DNA of 64,000 nucleotides from Spirochaetes bacterium GWE1_32_154 (lineage in GTDB: Bacteria; Spirochaetota; GWE2-31-10), in contig MIAY01000021.1 of the NCBI GenBank assembly GCA_001829315.1, positions 1 to 64,000 of the forward strand, read 5' to 3'. The first letter of the stretch is position 1, and each line of letters starts with the position of its first letter. Shown piece by piece: positions 17,565 to 27,021 of this stretch. The position numbers and the translations under genes are program-made. Under the pieces are notes generated by a model. It was not told the DNA's origin and did not search any database. It was given only the letters and a program-made list of their open reading frames with translations.

Positions 17565-18526
17565 ATTTTCTCAATTGTTGGTATTGTAATTTTTTGTCCT
17601 TCCCTGATATCATTAAATTCTTTTTCAAGTTCTTTAAATGCATCTATTAAAACCGGATCAAAATGCGTACCCGATCCGTCTAGTATTATTTGTTTTGCAT
17701 CATCATGTAAAAAAGGTGGTTTATATACTCTTTTGGATGTTAGTGCATCGTATACATCAGCAATTGCAACTATTCTTGCAGATAAAGGTATGTCTTTATT
17801 TTTTAAGCCATACGGATAGCCTGACCCATCCCATTTCTCGTGGTGAAAATAAGCAATTTTTTTTCCCATAAGTAAAAAAGTTGTTCCGTTACTATTGAGT
17901 TGTTTTTCAGCATCCTCAAGTGTTTTGCCACCAATAATTGTGTGTTGTTTCATTTCTTCAAATTCACTATCGGTTAATTTACCCGGTTTTAATAATATTG
18001 AATCTCTAATCCCAACTTTTCCAATATCATGGAGTGGGCTTGTATGGTAAATGTTGTATATGAATTTAGTGTTAATTTCATCTTTATACATTGCATTTTT
18101 GAAAAGAAAATCCGCCAGGATATATGAAAAGTGACGAATTCGGTCAAGGTGTTCACCTGTTTCATGATCTCTTGATTCTGCAAGTCTTGCTAAAGAAAAT
18201 ATTGTGACATCCTGGATTTGTTTTATTTCTTTGGTTCTTTCAATTACTTTAAGTTCTAAGGTGTCTTTTAAATTAACAAGTTCACTATTTGTTTCAAGCA
18301 GTTGGTCATTTAGTATGTTTAATTGTTTTGCCCGTTCTACAATTGATTCATATAAAACATCTTGTAATGAATCTGAATTTTTTTTTAAGTGATCAAGAAA
18401 AATCTGTTTTTCACTATCTTCAAGGTATTCTAATATACCAAAGAAAACCTGGTCAATACTGCCTTTTATAGTGTTTACTGATTCTCTTAGTAAAAAATCA
18501 AGATCATCAAGGTTTTTATTTCGCAA
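17561..18526 (-). CDS. HD-GYP domain protein, probable cyclic-di-GMP phosphodiesterase
   Basis: This 321-residue cytosolic protein has an N-terminal helical region (1-60), a coiled coil (about 60-105, ending KVIERTKEIKQIQD), and an HD-GYP domain from about 108. Metal and signature motifs are intact: HETGEH, HDIGKVGI, a histidine pair at AYFHHEKWDGSGYP, and DVYDALTSKRVY. The GYP triplet is present as GYP in DGSGYPYGL. Active HD-GYP proteins hydrolyse c-di-GMP. There is no receiver domain; a small-molecule or protein partner may bind the N-terminal helices. It is first in the operon with the RNA methyltransferase and pepT. Confidence 0.92.
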   Translation of the reverse strand: MRNKNLDDLDFLLRESVNTIKGSIDQVFFGILEYLEDSEKQIFLDHLKKNSDSLQDVLYESIVERAKQLNILNDQLLETNSELVNLKDTLELKVIERTKEIKQIQDVTIFSLARLAESRDHETGEHLDRIRHFSYILADFLFKNAMYKDEINTKFIYNIYHTSPLHDIGKVGIRDSILLKPGKLTDSEFEEMKQHTIIGGKTLEDAEKQLNSNGTTFLLMGKKIAYFHHEKWDGSGYPYGLKNKDIPLSARIVAIADVYDALTSKRVYKPPFLHDDAKQIILDGSGTHFDPVLIDAFKELEKEFNDIREGQKITIPTIEKI

Positions 18527-18861
18527 AATTATTCCTTAAGCTGTGTAATTTATGGAAGGTCATTTAAGTCCTTTTAAATAGTATTTCATGATTTTCAATT
18601 TTAATGTAGTATTCTTTTTCGTAACGCAAAACAAATACCTGTCACAAACCAACGATAGCATGCCAAAGTTATCTATAATACATAGTTTCATTTTTTTTTA
18701 CAATTATTTATACAAGTAATAGGTTTAAAAGTCAATAGAACATCTATTTTATAAACTGAGAAAAAAATATGAATTTTTTAAGAAAATATATTGACATTAC
18801 ATGAGGTTCATGGTATAAGCATCACATCAACAAATAGTTGATGGTTGATTAAGTAGTTACT
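18527..18861. other. Non-coding gap holding the tRNA promoter
   Basis: No open frame is supported in these 335 bp. The left part must contain the leftward promoter of the HD-GYP operon. The right part contains the tRNA promoter described separately. No repeat element is seen. Confidence 0.6.
18791..18819 (+). promoter_or_regulatory. Promoter of the tRNA-Lys/tRNA-Glu operon
   Basis: TTGACA (18791-18796), a 17-bp spacer and TATAAG (18814-18819) lie 43 bp upstream of the first tRNA. This is a near-consensus sigma-70 promoter, as expected for a stable RNA operon. Confidence 0.75.
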
Positions 18862-18934
18862 GACCTGTTAGCTCAGTCGGTAGAGCAACGCCCTTTTAAG
18901 GCGTGGGTCGAAAGTTCGAATCTTTCACAGGTCA
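18862..18934 (+). tRNA. tRNA-Lys (anticodon TTT)
   Basis: The 73-nt cloverleaf has acceptor stem GACCTGT/ACAGGTC with discriminator A, D-arm TAGCTCAGTCGGTAGAGCA, and anticodon stem ACGCC/GGCGT with loop CTTTTAA. The T-arm is GAAAG-TTCGAAT-CTTTC. The anticodon TTT reads lysine codons. CCA is not encoded. Confidence 0.97.
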
Positions 18935-18940
18935 TTTTAT

Positions 18941-19012
18941 GTCACATTCGTCTAATGGTTAGGACACCGGGTTTTCATCCCGGCAATAGGGGTTCGATTC
19001 CCCTATGTGATA
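18941..19012 (+). tRNA. tRNA-Glu (anticodon TTC)
   Basis: The 72-nt cloverleaf has acceptor GTCACAT/ATGTGAT (one G-U pair) and discriminator A. The D-arm TTCGTCTAATGGTTAGGAC is typical of tRNA-Glu. The anticodon stem is CCGGG/CCCGG with loop TTTTCAT, and the T-arm is AGGGG-TTCGATT-CCCCT. It follows tRNA-Lys after 6 nt and shares its promoter and terminator. Confidence 0.97.
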
Positions 19013-19014
19013 AG

Positions 19015-19044
19015 AAAACTTCTCAGTAATGAGAAGTTTTTTTT
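19015..19044 (+). terminator. Rho-independent terminator of the tRNA operon
   Basis: AAAACTTCTC and GAGAAGTTTT form a perfect 10-bp stem around a 6-nt loop and run straight into eight T residues. It starts 2 nt after the tRNA-Glu gene. Confidence 0.93.
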
Positions 19045-19103
19045 ATTAATATTTGTCAATGTTTTACAACTTTTTAGCATTTAATATTTCTAAGGAGATA
19101 TAT

Positions 19104-19673
19104 ATGCTAAAATTCGCAGCTACGACTTTATTTCATTTTGTTTTGGATAAAGGGTTATTAACTAATCTATGTATTGAGGCTGATAATCAAAAAATTACCG
19201 TATCTGAATTAATTGATCAAGCTTTAAATCGGGCTTATTTTTTAATTGAAAAGGCTGATTTTGTGTTATCAAAAATTATAACAAGCGATTTTAAAGAAGA
19301 TGATTTAGTTATGGATTGTAATATAAAAATAACGATCGACATAAAATTTAAAAACAAATTATTTAATATGCAAGATCATTTCCATTTAAAAAGTAAAGCA
19401 TCGCTTCTTCGATATATTATTAGAAAATATTTGCTTAAGATTGAACAATGGTATAGAAGGACGAATTCTCCAAAGAAAGATGTTCGTGCGAGATGTTTAA
19501 GAATGTGGAATAAAGCAAAAGTACGAAGAACTATTGATTCTTTTGGAATTTGGGATAAATATAAAATAGACCATATGGACTGTTTTTATCATCCACCAAC
19601 AACTTATATATTCGACTCAATGAACCAACTCTGTAGAATAGTACATAAAAAGCTTTTTAAAACATTAATTTAA
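19104..19673 (+). CDS. Hypothetical basic protein
   Basis: The ATG at 19104 is chosen because TAAGGAGA lies 6-7 bp upstream; an in-frame ATG at 19053 would begin on the tRNA terminator. The 189-residue product is lysine-rich and mostly helical, with no signal peptide or membrane helix. It has a basic centre (LLRYIIRKYLLKIEQWYRRT then KKDVRARCLRMWNKAKVRR) that could bind nucleic acid. I recognise no family. The gene lies between the tRNAs and convergent rarA. Confidence 0.6.
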   Translation: MLKFAATTLFHFVLDKGLLTNLCIEADNQKITVSELIDQALNRAYFLIEKADFVLSKIITSDFKEDDLVMDCNIKITIDIKFKNKLFNMQDHFHLKSKASLLRYIIRKYLLKIEQWYRRTNSPKKDVRARCLRMWNKAKVRRTIDSFGIWDKYKIDHMDCFYHPPTTYIFDSMNQLCRIVHKKLFKTLI

Positions 19674-19684
19674 AAAAATCCCTT

Positions 19685-20989
19685 TTAGTCACTACTTTTT
19701 ATTTTATTAATATTCTCAATTCTTTTATTTAATTCTTTCTCAAACCCGAATTGTTTTGGTTTATAATAAGATTTACCAATCAACTGCTCTGGCAAACATT
19801 TCATTTTCGTAATAGGAATATCAAAATCGTGAGCATACTCATAGTTTGCCCCATAACCTGCAGTTTTCATAATATCGCTAACCGCATTTCTTATATGAAG
19901 AGGAACTGGGAGATCGGGAAAGTTTTTAATATCATTTCTAATAGATTGAAGCGCAATGTATAAGGAATTTGATTTTGGAGCCAAGCTATTATAAGCAACC
20001 GCTTGAAGAATTGAAAGCATCGCTTCAGGCATTCCTAACGCTGCTAATGTATCTCTGGCTGCTATACAGATAATAAGAGCCTGAGGATCTGCCAGTCCTA
20101 TATCCTCACTACTGCATTGTATTATTCGCCTGACTACATTCATCGGGTCGTCCCCGCAATCTAAAATCTTAACCGCATAATAAAGAGCTGCATCAACATC
20201 TGAGTTTCTCATTGATTTATGTAGAGCTGATAAATAGTCATAGTGATAATCGCCGGTTTTATCATATGAAGGTAATCTTCCTTGCAAAACTTTATTAATA
20301 ATTTCTTTTGATATATCCACATCGTCAGAATTATCTCTAATCGCAAGTTTAATAGACATTTCTAAAATACCAATTGCTCTTCTAGCATCTCCTCCCGAAA
20401 TTCCAATAATAGCGTTTATATCATTTTTCGAAATGCTGATATTTTTGTTTACAATCGATTTAGCTTTAAGAAGTGCTTTATTTAATATTTCATTTAAATC
20501 AAATTCTGATAATTGTTTGAGAATGAAAACTCTCATTCTCGATAATAATGGTGAAATAATTGAAAATGATGGATTCTCAGTAGTTGCTCCAATAAGTATA
20601 ATAGTTCCTTTTTCAACATACGATAAAAAAGCATCCTGTTGAGCTTTATTAAAACGATGAATCTCGTCAATGAAAAGAATAGTTTTTGTCTTGTATAAAC
20701 CATAACTTTCCTCTGTTTCTTTCATGAGATCTTTAACTTCTTTAATTCCGGTTGTTACGGCACTTATGCTGATAAATCTATTTGTAGTCGTCGATGATAT
20801 TATTTTAGCTAACGTTGTTTTTCCGCATCCGGGAGGCCCCCATAAAACAAAAGATGAGTAGTCGTCAGTATCAAGCATTTTTCTAAGTAAGCTGTTTTTA
20901 TCTACAATGTTTACTTGCCCCAGATAATCATCTATAGAATCTGGTCTTAATAATTCAGAAAGTGGAGTTTCAAAGGTAAATTTATTCAT
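19685..20989 (-). CDS. rarA: Replication-associated recombination protein A (RarA/MgsA AAA+ ATPase)
   Basis: The 434-residue protein matches RarA over its length. An N-terminal segment (LSELLRPDSIDDYLGQ) precedes Walker A GPPGCGKTTLAK (about 51-62), Walker B LFIDEIHRF and sensor 1 IGATTENPSF. The RarA-specific GDARRAIGILE and C-terminal tetramerisation part (YNSLAPKSNSLYIALQ, then LPVPLHIRNA) follow. It acts on stalled replication forks with SSB and the clamp loader. It is monocistronic, with GGAGC before the ATG. Confidence 0.95.
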   Translation of the reverse strand: MNKFTFETPLSELLRPDSIDDYLGQVNIVDKNSLLRKMLDTDDYSSFVLWGPPGCGKTTLAKIISSTTTNRFISISAVTTGIKEVKDLMKETEESYGLYKTKTILFIDEIHRFNKAQQDAFLSYVEKGTIILIGATTENPSFSIISPLLSRMRVFILKQLSEFDLNEILNKALLKAKSIVNKNISISKNDINAIIGISGGDARRAIGILEMSIKLAIRDNSDDVDISKEIINKVLQGRLPSYDKTGDYHYDYLSALHKSMRNSDVDAALYYAVKILDCGDDPMNVVRRIIQCSSEDIGLADPQALIICIAARDTLAALGMPEAMLSILQAVAYNSLAPKSNSLYIALQSIRNDIKNFPDLPVPLHIRNAVSDIMKTAGYGANYEYAHDFDIPITKMKCLPEQLIGKSYYKPKQFGFEKELNKRIENINKIKSSD

Positions 20990-21063
20990 ATTCAGCTCCG
21001 AAGAGTAATTATTTTATGAGGTACCCTTTACTATACAATAAAAATAATTATTGTTAAAACTAT

Positions 21064-21091
21064 TTGACACTAAAATGAATATTAATATAAT
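21064..21091 (+). promoter_or_regulatory. Promoter of the oligopeptide ABC operon
   Basis: TTGACA (21064-21069), a 16-bp spacer and TATAAT (21086-21091) lie just upstream of the GAGGAG ribosome site. The implied leader is short, about 15-20 nt. Confidence 0.7.
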
Positions 21092-21114
21092 GTTATAATA
21101 CGAGGAGTGTTATG

Positions 21115-22920
21115 ATGAATAAATATGTATTATTTTTATGTATGATAATATATGCATTTACGGGATGTAATAAAGAAGAAGAATTTGATTTAAATGAAAT
21201 AGACGCTATGGTTAGCGACAGTAAAAAATCAATTCTTGAAAAGACAACCTCAAAACCGGGCGGGAAAACCTATAAAACAGGAACAATCGGAGGAACATTT
21301 GTACGAACATTATTAGATGACCCGAAATCATTTAACCTGATAGCAACAGATGATTCAAGTGCAAAAGATATTTTAGATCCGCTTTATGAATATCTTGCAA
21401 CCTTTGATGCCAATGAAAGAAAATTTAAACCAAATCTTGCTGATTTTGAAATAAAAGCAGATGAGAAAAATAAAACCATGATCTTAAAATATACATTACG
21501 GGATGATTTATATTGGACTACCTTTGACGGAAAAGTAAAGGTAAAAGTTACATCAGATGATGTGGTTTTCTGGTATGATAAAATATCAGGAAATGAGGCT
21601 TTGCAATCTTCAGCCTATGCAGGGCAATTTGTAACAATGCCGGACGGAACAGAAGAAAGAATAACAATACATAAAATTTCAGAAACTGAATTTGAGTTCA
21701 GATTTCCGAGAATAGATTCAAACCCGGTTTTATCAACAAATATGATCTTTGGACCCAAATTTATCTATGAAAAAGCACTCAATGAGGGTGGAATCGATGG
21801 CGTTATGAACATATTCAGTGTTGACACCGATGTAAAAACAATTCCATCGTTAGGTCAAAGACACATGATAGAATATACCCCGGGTGTTCGAATTGTCATG
21901 AAACGAAATCCTTATTATTTTAAAAAGGATGCTGATGGAAATAGTTTACCCTATACTGAAACCGTTATTTATAAAATAATTTATGATATGAATACAGAAT
22001 CACTTTTATTTAAAAATGGTGAAATCGATTTTACACCGGTACGACATACAGATTTAGATGGTTTTTTAGCAATAGAAAAACCCGATTTTACGATATATAA
22101 TGGCGGAACAACATTGGGATCTGAATTTTTTAGTTTCAACCAGAATCCTGAAAAAGTAAGCAAAAAAGTAAACAGCTGGTTTACAAAAACAGAGTTCAGA
22201 CAGGCAATGAGCTGTATCGTAAATCGAGAAAGAATAATTCGCCAGGTATATAAAGGATTGGCTGAGCCGGCAGAACATTTTTTTGCAAAAGCCAATATTG
22301 TATTTGATCCATCAATTAAACAAAAATATTTGTATAATCCTGATAAAGCGTTAAAATTATTGGAATCTGTTGGTTTTGAAAAAAGATCAGATGGGATTCT
22401 CGTTGATTCTGAGGGAAATCCAGTTGAGTTTGAAATGATAACAAATGCAAATAATACAATGCGAATGGATATTATTTCAATATTTGCTGATGAAGCATCA
22501 AAAATAGGTATTAAGGTAACAATAAAAGGCATGGATTTTCAGAAAATAGTTGAAATGTTAACAACAACATACGACTGGGAGTCATTAATATTATCATTGG
22601 GAACAAATTACTGGCCTACTTCAGGTTCAAATGTATGGATTTCAAACGGCAGATTACATCTCTGGAGACCTTTTCAGGAAAAACCGGTAACCGAATGGGA
22701 GGCACGGGTTGATTATTTATACAATGAAGGGAGCGGAACTGCCGACTTAAAAAAAGCGAAAAAGTATTGGGATGAATACCAGCGAATATTACTCGATCAA
22801 TGTCCTGTAATATATATAGCTCATACATATTCATTCATGGGTATTCGTAATAAGTGGGATAATGTGTTTTACGATACATTAAATGGAATGAAAGATGAAT
22901 ATTTATTTCTAAACGAGTAG
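21115..22920 (+). CDS. Oligopeptide ABC transporter substrate-binding lipoprotein (SBP family 5)
   Basis: The product is about 601 residues. A lipoprotein signal ends at FTGC (lipidated Cys about 18), followed by an acidic linker. The mature part is a family-5 binding protein: LLDDPKSFNLIATDD and the ILDPLYEYLATFD region, VTSDDVVFWYDKI, the NPYYFKKDADGNSLPY stretch, and RQAMSCIVNRERII. The ATG at 21115 is preferred to 21112 for its spacing from GAGGAG. It delivers peptides to the permeases encoded next (5-bp gap). First gene of a five-gene opp-like operon. Confidence 0.9.
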   Translation: MNKYVLFLCMIIYAFTGCNKEEEFDLNEIDAMVSDSKKSILEKTTSKPGGKTYKTGTIGGTFVRTLLDDPKSFNLIATDDSSAKDILDPLYEYLATFDANERKFKPNLADFEIKADEKNKTMILKYTLRDDLYWTTFDGKVKVKVTSDDVVFWYDKISGNEALQSSAYAGQFVTMPDGTEERITIHKISETEFEFRFPRIDSNPVLSTNMIFGPKFIYEKALNEGGIDGVMNIFSVDTDVKTIPSLGQRHMIEYTPGVRIVMKRNPYYFKKDADGNSLPYTETVIYKIIYDMNTESLLFKNGEIDFTPVRHTDLDGFLAIEKPDFTIYNGGTTLGSEFFSFNQNPEKVSKKVNSWFTKTEFRQAMSCIVNRERIIRQVYKGLAEPAEHFFAKANIVFDPSIKQKYLYNPDKALKLLESVGFEKRSDGILVDSEGNPVEFEMITNANNTMRMDIISIFADEASKIGIKVTIKGMDFQKIVEMLTTTYDWESLILSLGTNYWPTSGSNVWISNGRLHLWRPFQEKPVTEWEARVDYLYNEGSGTADLKKAKKYWDEYQRILLDQCPVIYIAHTYSFMGIRNKWDNVFYDTLNGMKDEYLFLNE

Positions 22921-22925
22921 GGAAA

Positions 22926-23975
22926 ATGAAAATAATATCGCTGTTATATATATTTAAACAAAAACATCCGCTTATTGCATTTATAACATCAAGAACTATT
23001 TCAATGATTGCAACCCTCTATATTCTTGGTTTTTTTGTATTCGGTTTGATGCAATTAGCACCGGGGGATGTGGTTGATTCATTTGTAATCAAAGAAATCA
23101 TGAATGCCGAAGGTCGTAATGAAATAGGTCTTTTTAAGGCAGAACAGATTGCAGCGATGAAAAAAAGACTGGGATTGGATAAACCTTTCTACATTCAATA
23201 TCATCATTGGTTAAAACAGGTCTTTATTCATCAGGATTTGGGACGGTCTTTAATAAGCCGCGCGCCGGTCTTATTTCTTGTCCGGTCACGACTTATAAAT
23301 TCATTAATATTAAATCTCCTGTCATTATTTTTTATAACAATACTGTCATTTGCGCTGGGTATTTACTTTTCATCAAAAGCAGGAACTAAATTTGATTATA
23401 TTTCAGGTGGAATAATGATGGTGCTCCATGCATTTCCCTGGATATTAATGCTTATATTAATGCAAATATTTGCAGCCGCAAGCGGATTATTCCCGATAAC
23501 CGCATATCCCGGGTTTCCGTATAGTGAAGCACCGGTTAAATTCGTTTTTAAATTTGCACATCACATCATACTTCCTCTATTGGCTGCTTTTTTATCAGGA
23601 ATCGGCGGAACGGTGAGAATGATACGTGCAACAATGCTCGATCAGTTAAATCAACCATACATAACAGCCATACGATCACGAGGAATTGATGAAAAACGTA
23701 TATTTTTCAACCATGCATTCAGAAATACGTTAAATCCATATATAACATCCAGTGCAAATCTATTAGCCGGTTTATTTTCTGGCTCATTAATACTGGAAAT
23801 AGTATTTTCATACCCCGGAATAGGTAAATTAATGTATGAAGCTGTAATTCAGGAAGACATCAATCTTGTGTTGACAAATATCATGTTTATAAGTTTCCTG
23901 GTATTAGCTGGAATGTTACTCTCAGATATACTGCTTGCAATAGTTGACCCAAGGATAAGGTATTCAAAATCATGA
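22926..23975 (+). CDS. Oligopeptide ABC transporter permease, OppB type
   Basis: This 349-residue inner-membrane protein has about six helices. The first follows a short cytoplasmic tail (about 23-45), and a periplasmic loop contains the family-typical LAPGDVVDSFV and KKRLGLDKPFYIQYHHWL. The EAA motif region (IRSRGIDEKRIFFNHAFRNTLNPYI shared pattern) lies near residue 255, where the ATPase docks. It overlaps the next permease gene by 4 bp. Confidence 0.93.
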   Translation: MKIISLLYIFKQKHPLIAFITSRTISMIATLYILGFFVFGLMQLAPGDVVDSFVIKEIMNAEGRNEIGLFKAEQIAAMKKRLGLDKPFYIQYHHWLKQVFIHQDLGRSLISRAPVLFLVRSRLINSLILNLLSLFFITILSFALGIYFSSKAGTKFDYISGGIMMVLHAFPWILMLILMQIFAAASGLFPITAYPGFPYSEAPVKFVFKFAHHIILPLLAAFLSGIGGTVRMIRATMLDQLNQPYITAIRSRGIDEKRIFFNHAFRNTLNPYITSSANLLAGLFSGSLILEIVFSYPGIGKLMYEAVIQEDINLVLTNIMFISFLVLAGMLLSDILLAIVDPRIRYSKS

Positions 23976-25066
23976 ACAGATTAAAAACAATGATACTAAA
24001 AAGACCGGTTGCATTAATTTCTTTACTCATACTGATTGTATTATATATGCAGTTATTTATTATTGAATTTATAACACCGTATACGCCATCCACCGTATTT
24101 GAAACATTACCATATCATCCGCCCATGGTAGTCTGGTATTCAAAAAAGAACGGGTTCGGGCCGCAGGTTCAGAAAATGGTAATGATTGATGAAATTCGTG
24201 CTAAATATGCCCGGGTTCGGGGTGAATATTATAAAATTGAGTTCTTTGTCCGCGGCAGTGAATATACATTATTCGGGTTTTTTAAAAGTCGTATCCATTT
24301 GTATGGAACGAATGAACCATTTGTGCATGACCGGAATGAAGTACAGAATTATCCCGTATTTCTTTTTGGATCTGACGGTCTGGGGCGTGATTTATTCTCA
24401 AGAGTTCTCTATGGTTCACGAATCAGTTTAAGCATCGGAATTATTGCAATAATCATATCCCTGTCAATAGCACTGTTCTTAGGTGGAATCGCAGGTTATT
24501 ATGGGGGCAAAATTGACTGGCTGATAATGAGGTTCTCTGAACTTTTCATATTGATACCGGGGCTTTATTTAATATTATTTATACGTTCATTAATATCCCG
24601 GAATATTGACTCAGGGAAAGCATATTTACTCATAACAGTGATATTGTCATTTGTAAGCTGGCCGGGAAGTGCGCGATTAATACGGGGGCTGGTACACAGT
24701 ATAAAACGTGAAGATTTTGTAACAAATGCGAAAGCTGAAGGGGTGCCTTCTTTAGTTATATTAATAAAACACATAATACCGCAAATGTCCTCAATATTGA
24801 TTATTACAATAACACTGGGCATACCTGGGTATATTTTAGGCGAAACGATACTTTCATACCTCGGGCTTGGAATTGTTGACCCTTCAGTTAGTTGGGGCTC
24901 GTTAATAAGCCGGGATTCAACAACAATCAGTTCAATAATCCGTTATCCATGGGTTGTCATACCAGGTATTTATTTATTAATCACAACGCTCTCATTTAAT
25001 TTCATTGGCGAATTTTTACGGGACTACTTTGATCCATTTCATAAAAGTGACAAAGGAGGCCTGTAA
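23972..25066 (+). CDS. Oligopeptide ABC transporter permease, OppC type with long periplasmic insertion
   Basis: At 364 residues it exceeds the usual OppC length of about 300. The extra part is a periplasmic segment (about 40-125) between TM1 and the core, a layout also seen in YejE-type permeases. The core has the DGLGRDLFSRVLYGSRISL motif, about five helices, and the EAA loop (NAKAEGVPSLVILIKHIIPQ). GETILSYLGLGIVDPSVSWG near the C-terminus is typical. It ends immediately before the ATPase start. Confidence 0.92.
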   Translation: MNRLKTMILKRPVALISLLILIVLYMQLFIIEFITPYTPSTVFETLPYHPPMVVWYSKKNGFGPQVQKMVMIDEIRAKYARVRGEYYKIEFFVRGSEYTLFGFFKSRIHLYGTNEPFVHDRNEVQNYPVFLFGSDGLGRDLFSRVLYGSRISLSIGIIAIIISLSIALFLGGIAGYYGGKIDWLIMRFSELFILIPGLYLILFIRSLISRNIDSGKAYLLITVILSFVSWPGSARLIRGLVHSIKREDFVTNAKAEGVPSLVILIKHIIPQMSSILIITITLGIPGYILGETILSYLGLGIVDPSVSWGSLISRDSTTISSIIRYPWVVIPGIYLLITTLSFNFIGEFLRDYFDPFHKSDKGGL

Positions 25067-26056
25067 TTGATATCAATAAAAGATTTAGTTGTATCATTTG
25101 ATACTTTCAGAGGTAAGTTACAGGCTGTTCGTGGTGTTTCCTTACATATTAATAAAGGTGAAATTGTATGTCTTGTCGGTGAATCAGGCTCTGGTAAAAG
25201 TGTCACTGCACAATCGATGCTCAGATTAATAAATGACCGGTCGATCCAATCAGGTTCCATTGAAATTGATGGTTTTAACATTCTGAAATCTGATAAAAAA
25301 TCACTTGCCCGGTTTCGCGGAAAACATTGCGGAATGATCTTTCAGGAACCCGGCAGATCATTCGATCCGTTATATACCATAGGAAAAACATTTCACGAAA
25401 CAATTAAAGCACATAATAAAACCATATCAGATAAGGCAATCTTTGAAAAATCACTATCGCTTTTAAAAGAAGTCGGTATCTATAACGCAGAAGAACGACT
25501 GGGAAATTATCCTCATCAGTTATCAGGCGGCCAGCTTCAAAGGGTCATGATTGCATTATCAATAGCATCGGATCCTGATTATTTAATAGCCGATGAACCG
25601 ACAACTGCCTTGGATGTTACAATTCAGCGAAAAATAGTAGAATTGATAAAGCGTTTAAGTTTTGAAAGAGGGCTGACTGTTGTTTTTATAACGCATGATT
25701 TATCTCTGGTAAAAGATTTCGCCGATAAAGTCATTGTTATGTACTCGGGTATTATATTAGAGCAGGGGAAGGTTGATGATATTTTTAATCACCCGAAACA
25801 TCCGTATACAAGGGCTTTAATTAAATCAATACCAAAAGCCGGTGCAAATTATAAAAATGAAAAACTCATATCGATTGAGGGAGTTGTACCCGATCCGGTA
25901 TATCCTCCGCCGGGTTGTCCGTTTGCTTCACGCTGTTTGTATACACAGTCCATATGTACCGTTCAAATCCCGCACAGTATACAAACCGATGCCTACTCAC
26001 AGTACCGGTGCATACTGACGCCCGAAGAACTAAAAACCAGGGGGGATGTATGTTAG
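25067..26056 (+). CDS. Oligopeptide ABC transporter ATPase, OppD type
   Basis: The 329-residue ATPase has Walker A GESGSGKSVTAQ, Q-loop FQEPGRSFDPL, signature LSGGQLQRV, Walker B YLIADEPTTALD and the switch His in ITHDLSLV. It ends with the oligopeptide/dipeptide C-terminal domain whose cysteines (CPFASRCLYTQSIC and a later Cys) are typical of Fe-S-bearing OppD/DppD. It starts with TTG at 25067, directly after the OppC stop, with AAAGGAGG 7 bp upstream. Confidence 0.93.
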   Translation: MISIKDLVVSFDTFRGKLQAVRGVSLHINKGEIVCLVGESGSGKSVTAQSMLRLINDRSIQSGSIEIDGFNILKSDKKSLARFRGKHCGMIFQEPGRSFDPLYTIGKTFHETIKAHNKTISDKAIFEKSLSLLKEVGIYNAEERLGNYPHQLSGGQLQRVMIALSIASDPDYLIADEPTTALDVTIQRKIVELIKRLSFERGLTVVFITHDLSLVKDFADKVIVMYSGIILEQGKVDDIFNHPKHPYTRALIKSIPKAGANYKNEKLISIEGVVPDPVYPPPGCPFASRCLYTQSICTVQIPHSIQTDAYSQYRCILTPEELKTRGDVC

Positions 26057-27021
26057 AAATTAACAATGTCTATAAAAAATTTAATCTTGAAGACGGTTTA
26101 TTTGCCGGATACGGAAAATTCGTTTATGCAGTCAATAATATTTCATTACATATCAAAAAAGGTGAAACATATGGTTTAGTAGGCGAGTCGGGATGCGGGA
26201 AATCGACATTATCACGATTAATTGCCGGTATTTATAAACAGGATTCCGGTGAAATCAAAATAAAATTAGGCGGTGTCTCATACAATCAGGGAGTCGCAAA
26301 TGATAATGCAAGTGTATTAGCATTAAGGCAAGGTGTTCGATATATATTTCAGGATCCGGCTAAATCATTAGACCCGCGAATGAATGTTGGTGAAATCATC
26401 GTTGAAGGGTTTAAGTATACACAAGAGTATAAAGGGAAAAAAGATGCACTTAGAAGAACAGGTGCATTGTTAGAATCTGTCGGTTTAAGTGAAAAAGATA
26501 TCTCAAGACGACCCGGTGAGTTCTCCGGGGGGCAACGGCAGAGAATATCAATCGCAAGGGCGCTTATTACAAAACCTGAAATTTTAATATGCGATGAAGT
26601 CGTATCCGCACTCGATGTCTCTGTACAAAGTCAGATAATCAATTTGCTGATTGATATTAAAACAAAAGAAAATATAACCATTGTATTCATTTCACACGAT
26701 CTTGGTCTTGTTTCCTATATTTCTGACAGGGTGGGGGTAATGTATGGTGGCATGATTGTCGAAGAACTTGATGCAGAAAAAATTGTAGATAATCATAAAC
26801 ATCCCTATACAACGCTTTTGTATTCATCTTTATCAGGGAAAATGAAAGTCGAAAGTATAATACAGAATGATGAGGTGGCAAATATAACAACTCAATTAAC
26901 CGGATGCCCGTTTTATCAGCGTTGTACTAAACGCATAGAGATATGTCACACTATGATACCGGAATTAAAACCGGTATCGAATGACAGTGAACACAAAATT
27001 GCATGTTTTGTTATGAATTAG
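26050..27021 (+). CDS. Oligopeptide ABC transporter ATPase, OppF type
   Basis: The 323-residue ATPase starts at 26050 (MLEINNVYKKF), overlapping the OppD gene by 7 bp; a frame open from 25915 runs inside oppD and is not used. Walker A GESGCGKSTLSR, Q-loop FQDPAKSLDPR, signature FSGGQRQRI, Walker B ILICDEVVSALD and H-loop ISHDLGLV are present. The C-terminal OppF domain has CPFYQRCTKRIEIC. It pairs with OppD to power import. Its end overlaps the convergent cyclase gene by 11 bp. Confidence 0.93.
   Translation: MLEINNVYKKFNLEDGLFAGYGKFVYAVNNISLHIKKGETYGLVGESGCGKSTLSRLIAGIYKQDSGEIKIKLGGVSYNQGVANDNASVLALRQGVRYIFQDPAKSLDPRMNVGEIIVEGFKYTQEYKGKKDALRRTGALLESVGLSEKDISRRPGEFSGGQRQRISIARALITKPEILICDEVVSALDVSVQSQIINLLIDIKTKENITIVFISHDLGLVSYISDRVGVMYGGMIVEELDAEKIVDNHKHPYTTLLYSSLSGKMKVESIIQNDEVANITTQLTGCPFYQRCTKRIEICHTMIPELKPVSNDSEHKIACFVMN

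Noticed and set aside
18798-18812. ATGAGG in the tRNA promoter spacer as another AGCCTCAT element
   Set aside because: Only about nine bases agree, with no partner arm, so it is likely chance.
21981-22532. 183-codon minus-strand frame inside the oligopeptide-binding gene
   Set aside because: Antisense shadow of a well-supported gene, with no promoter or family match.
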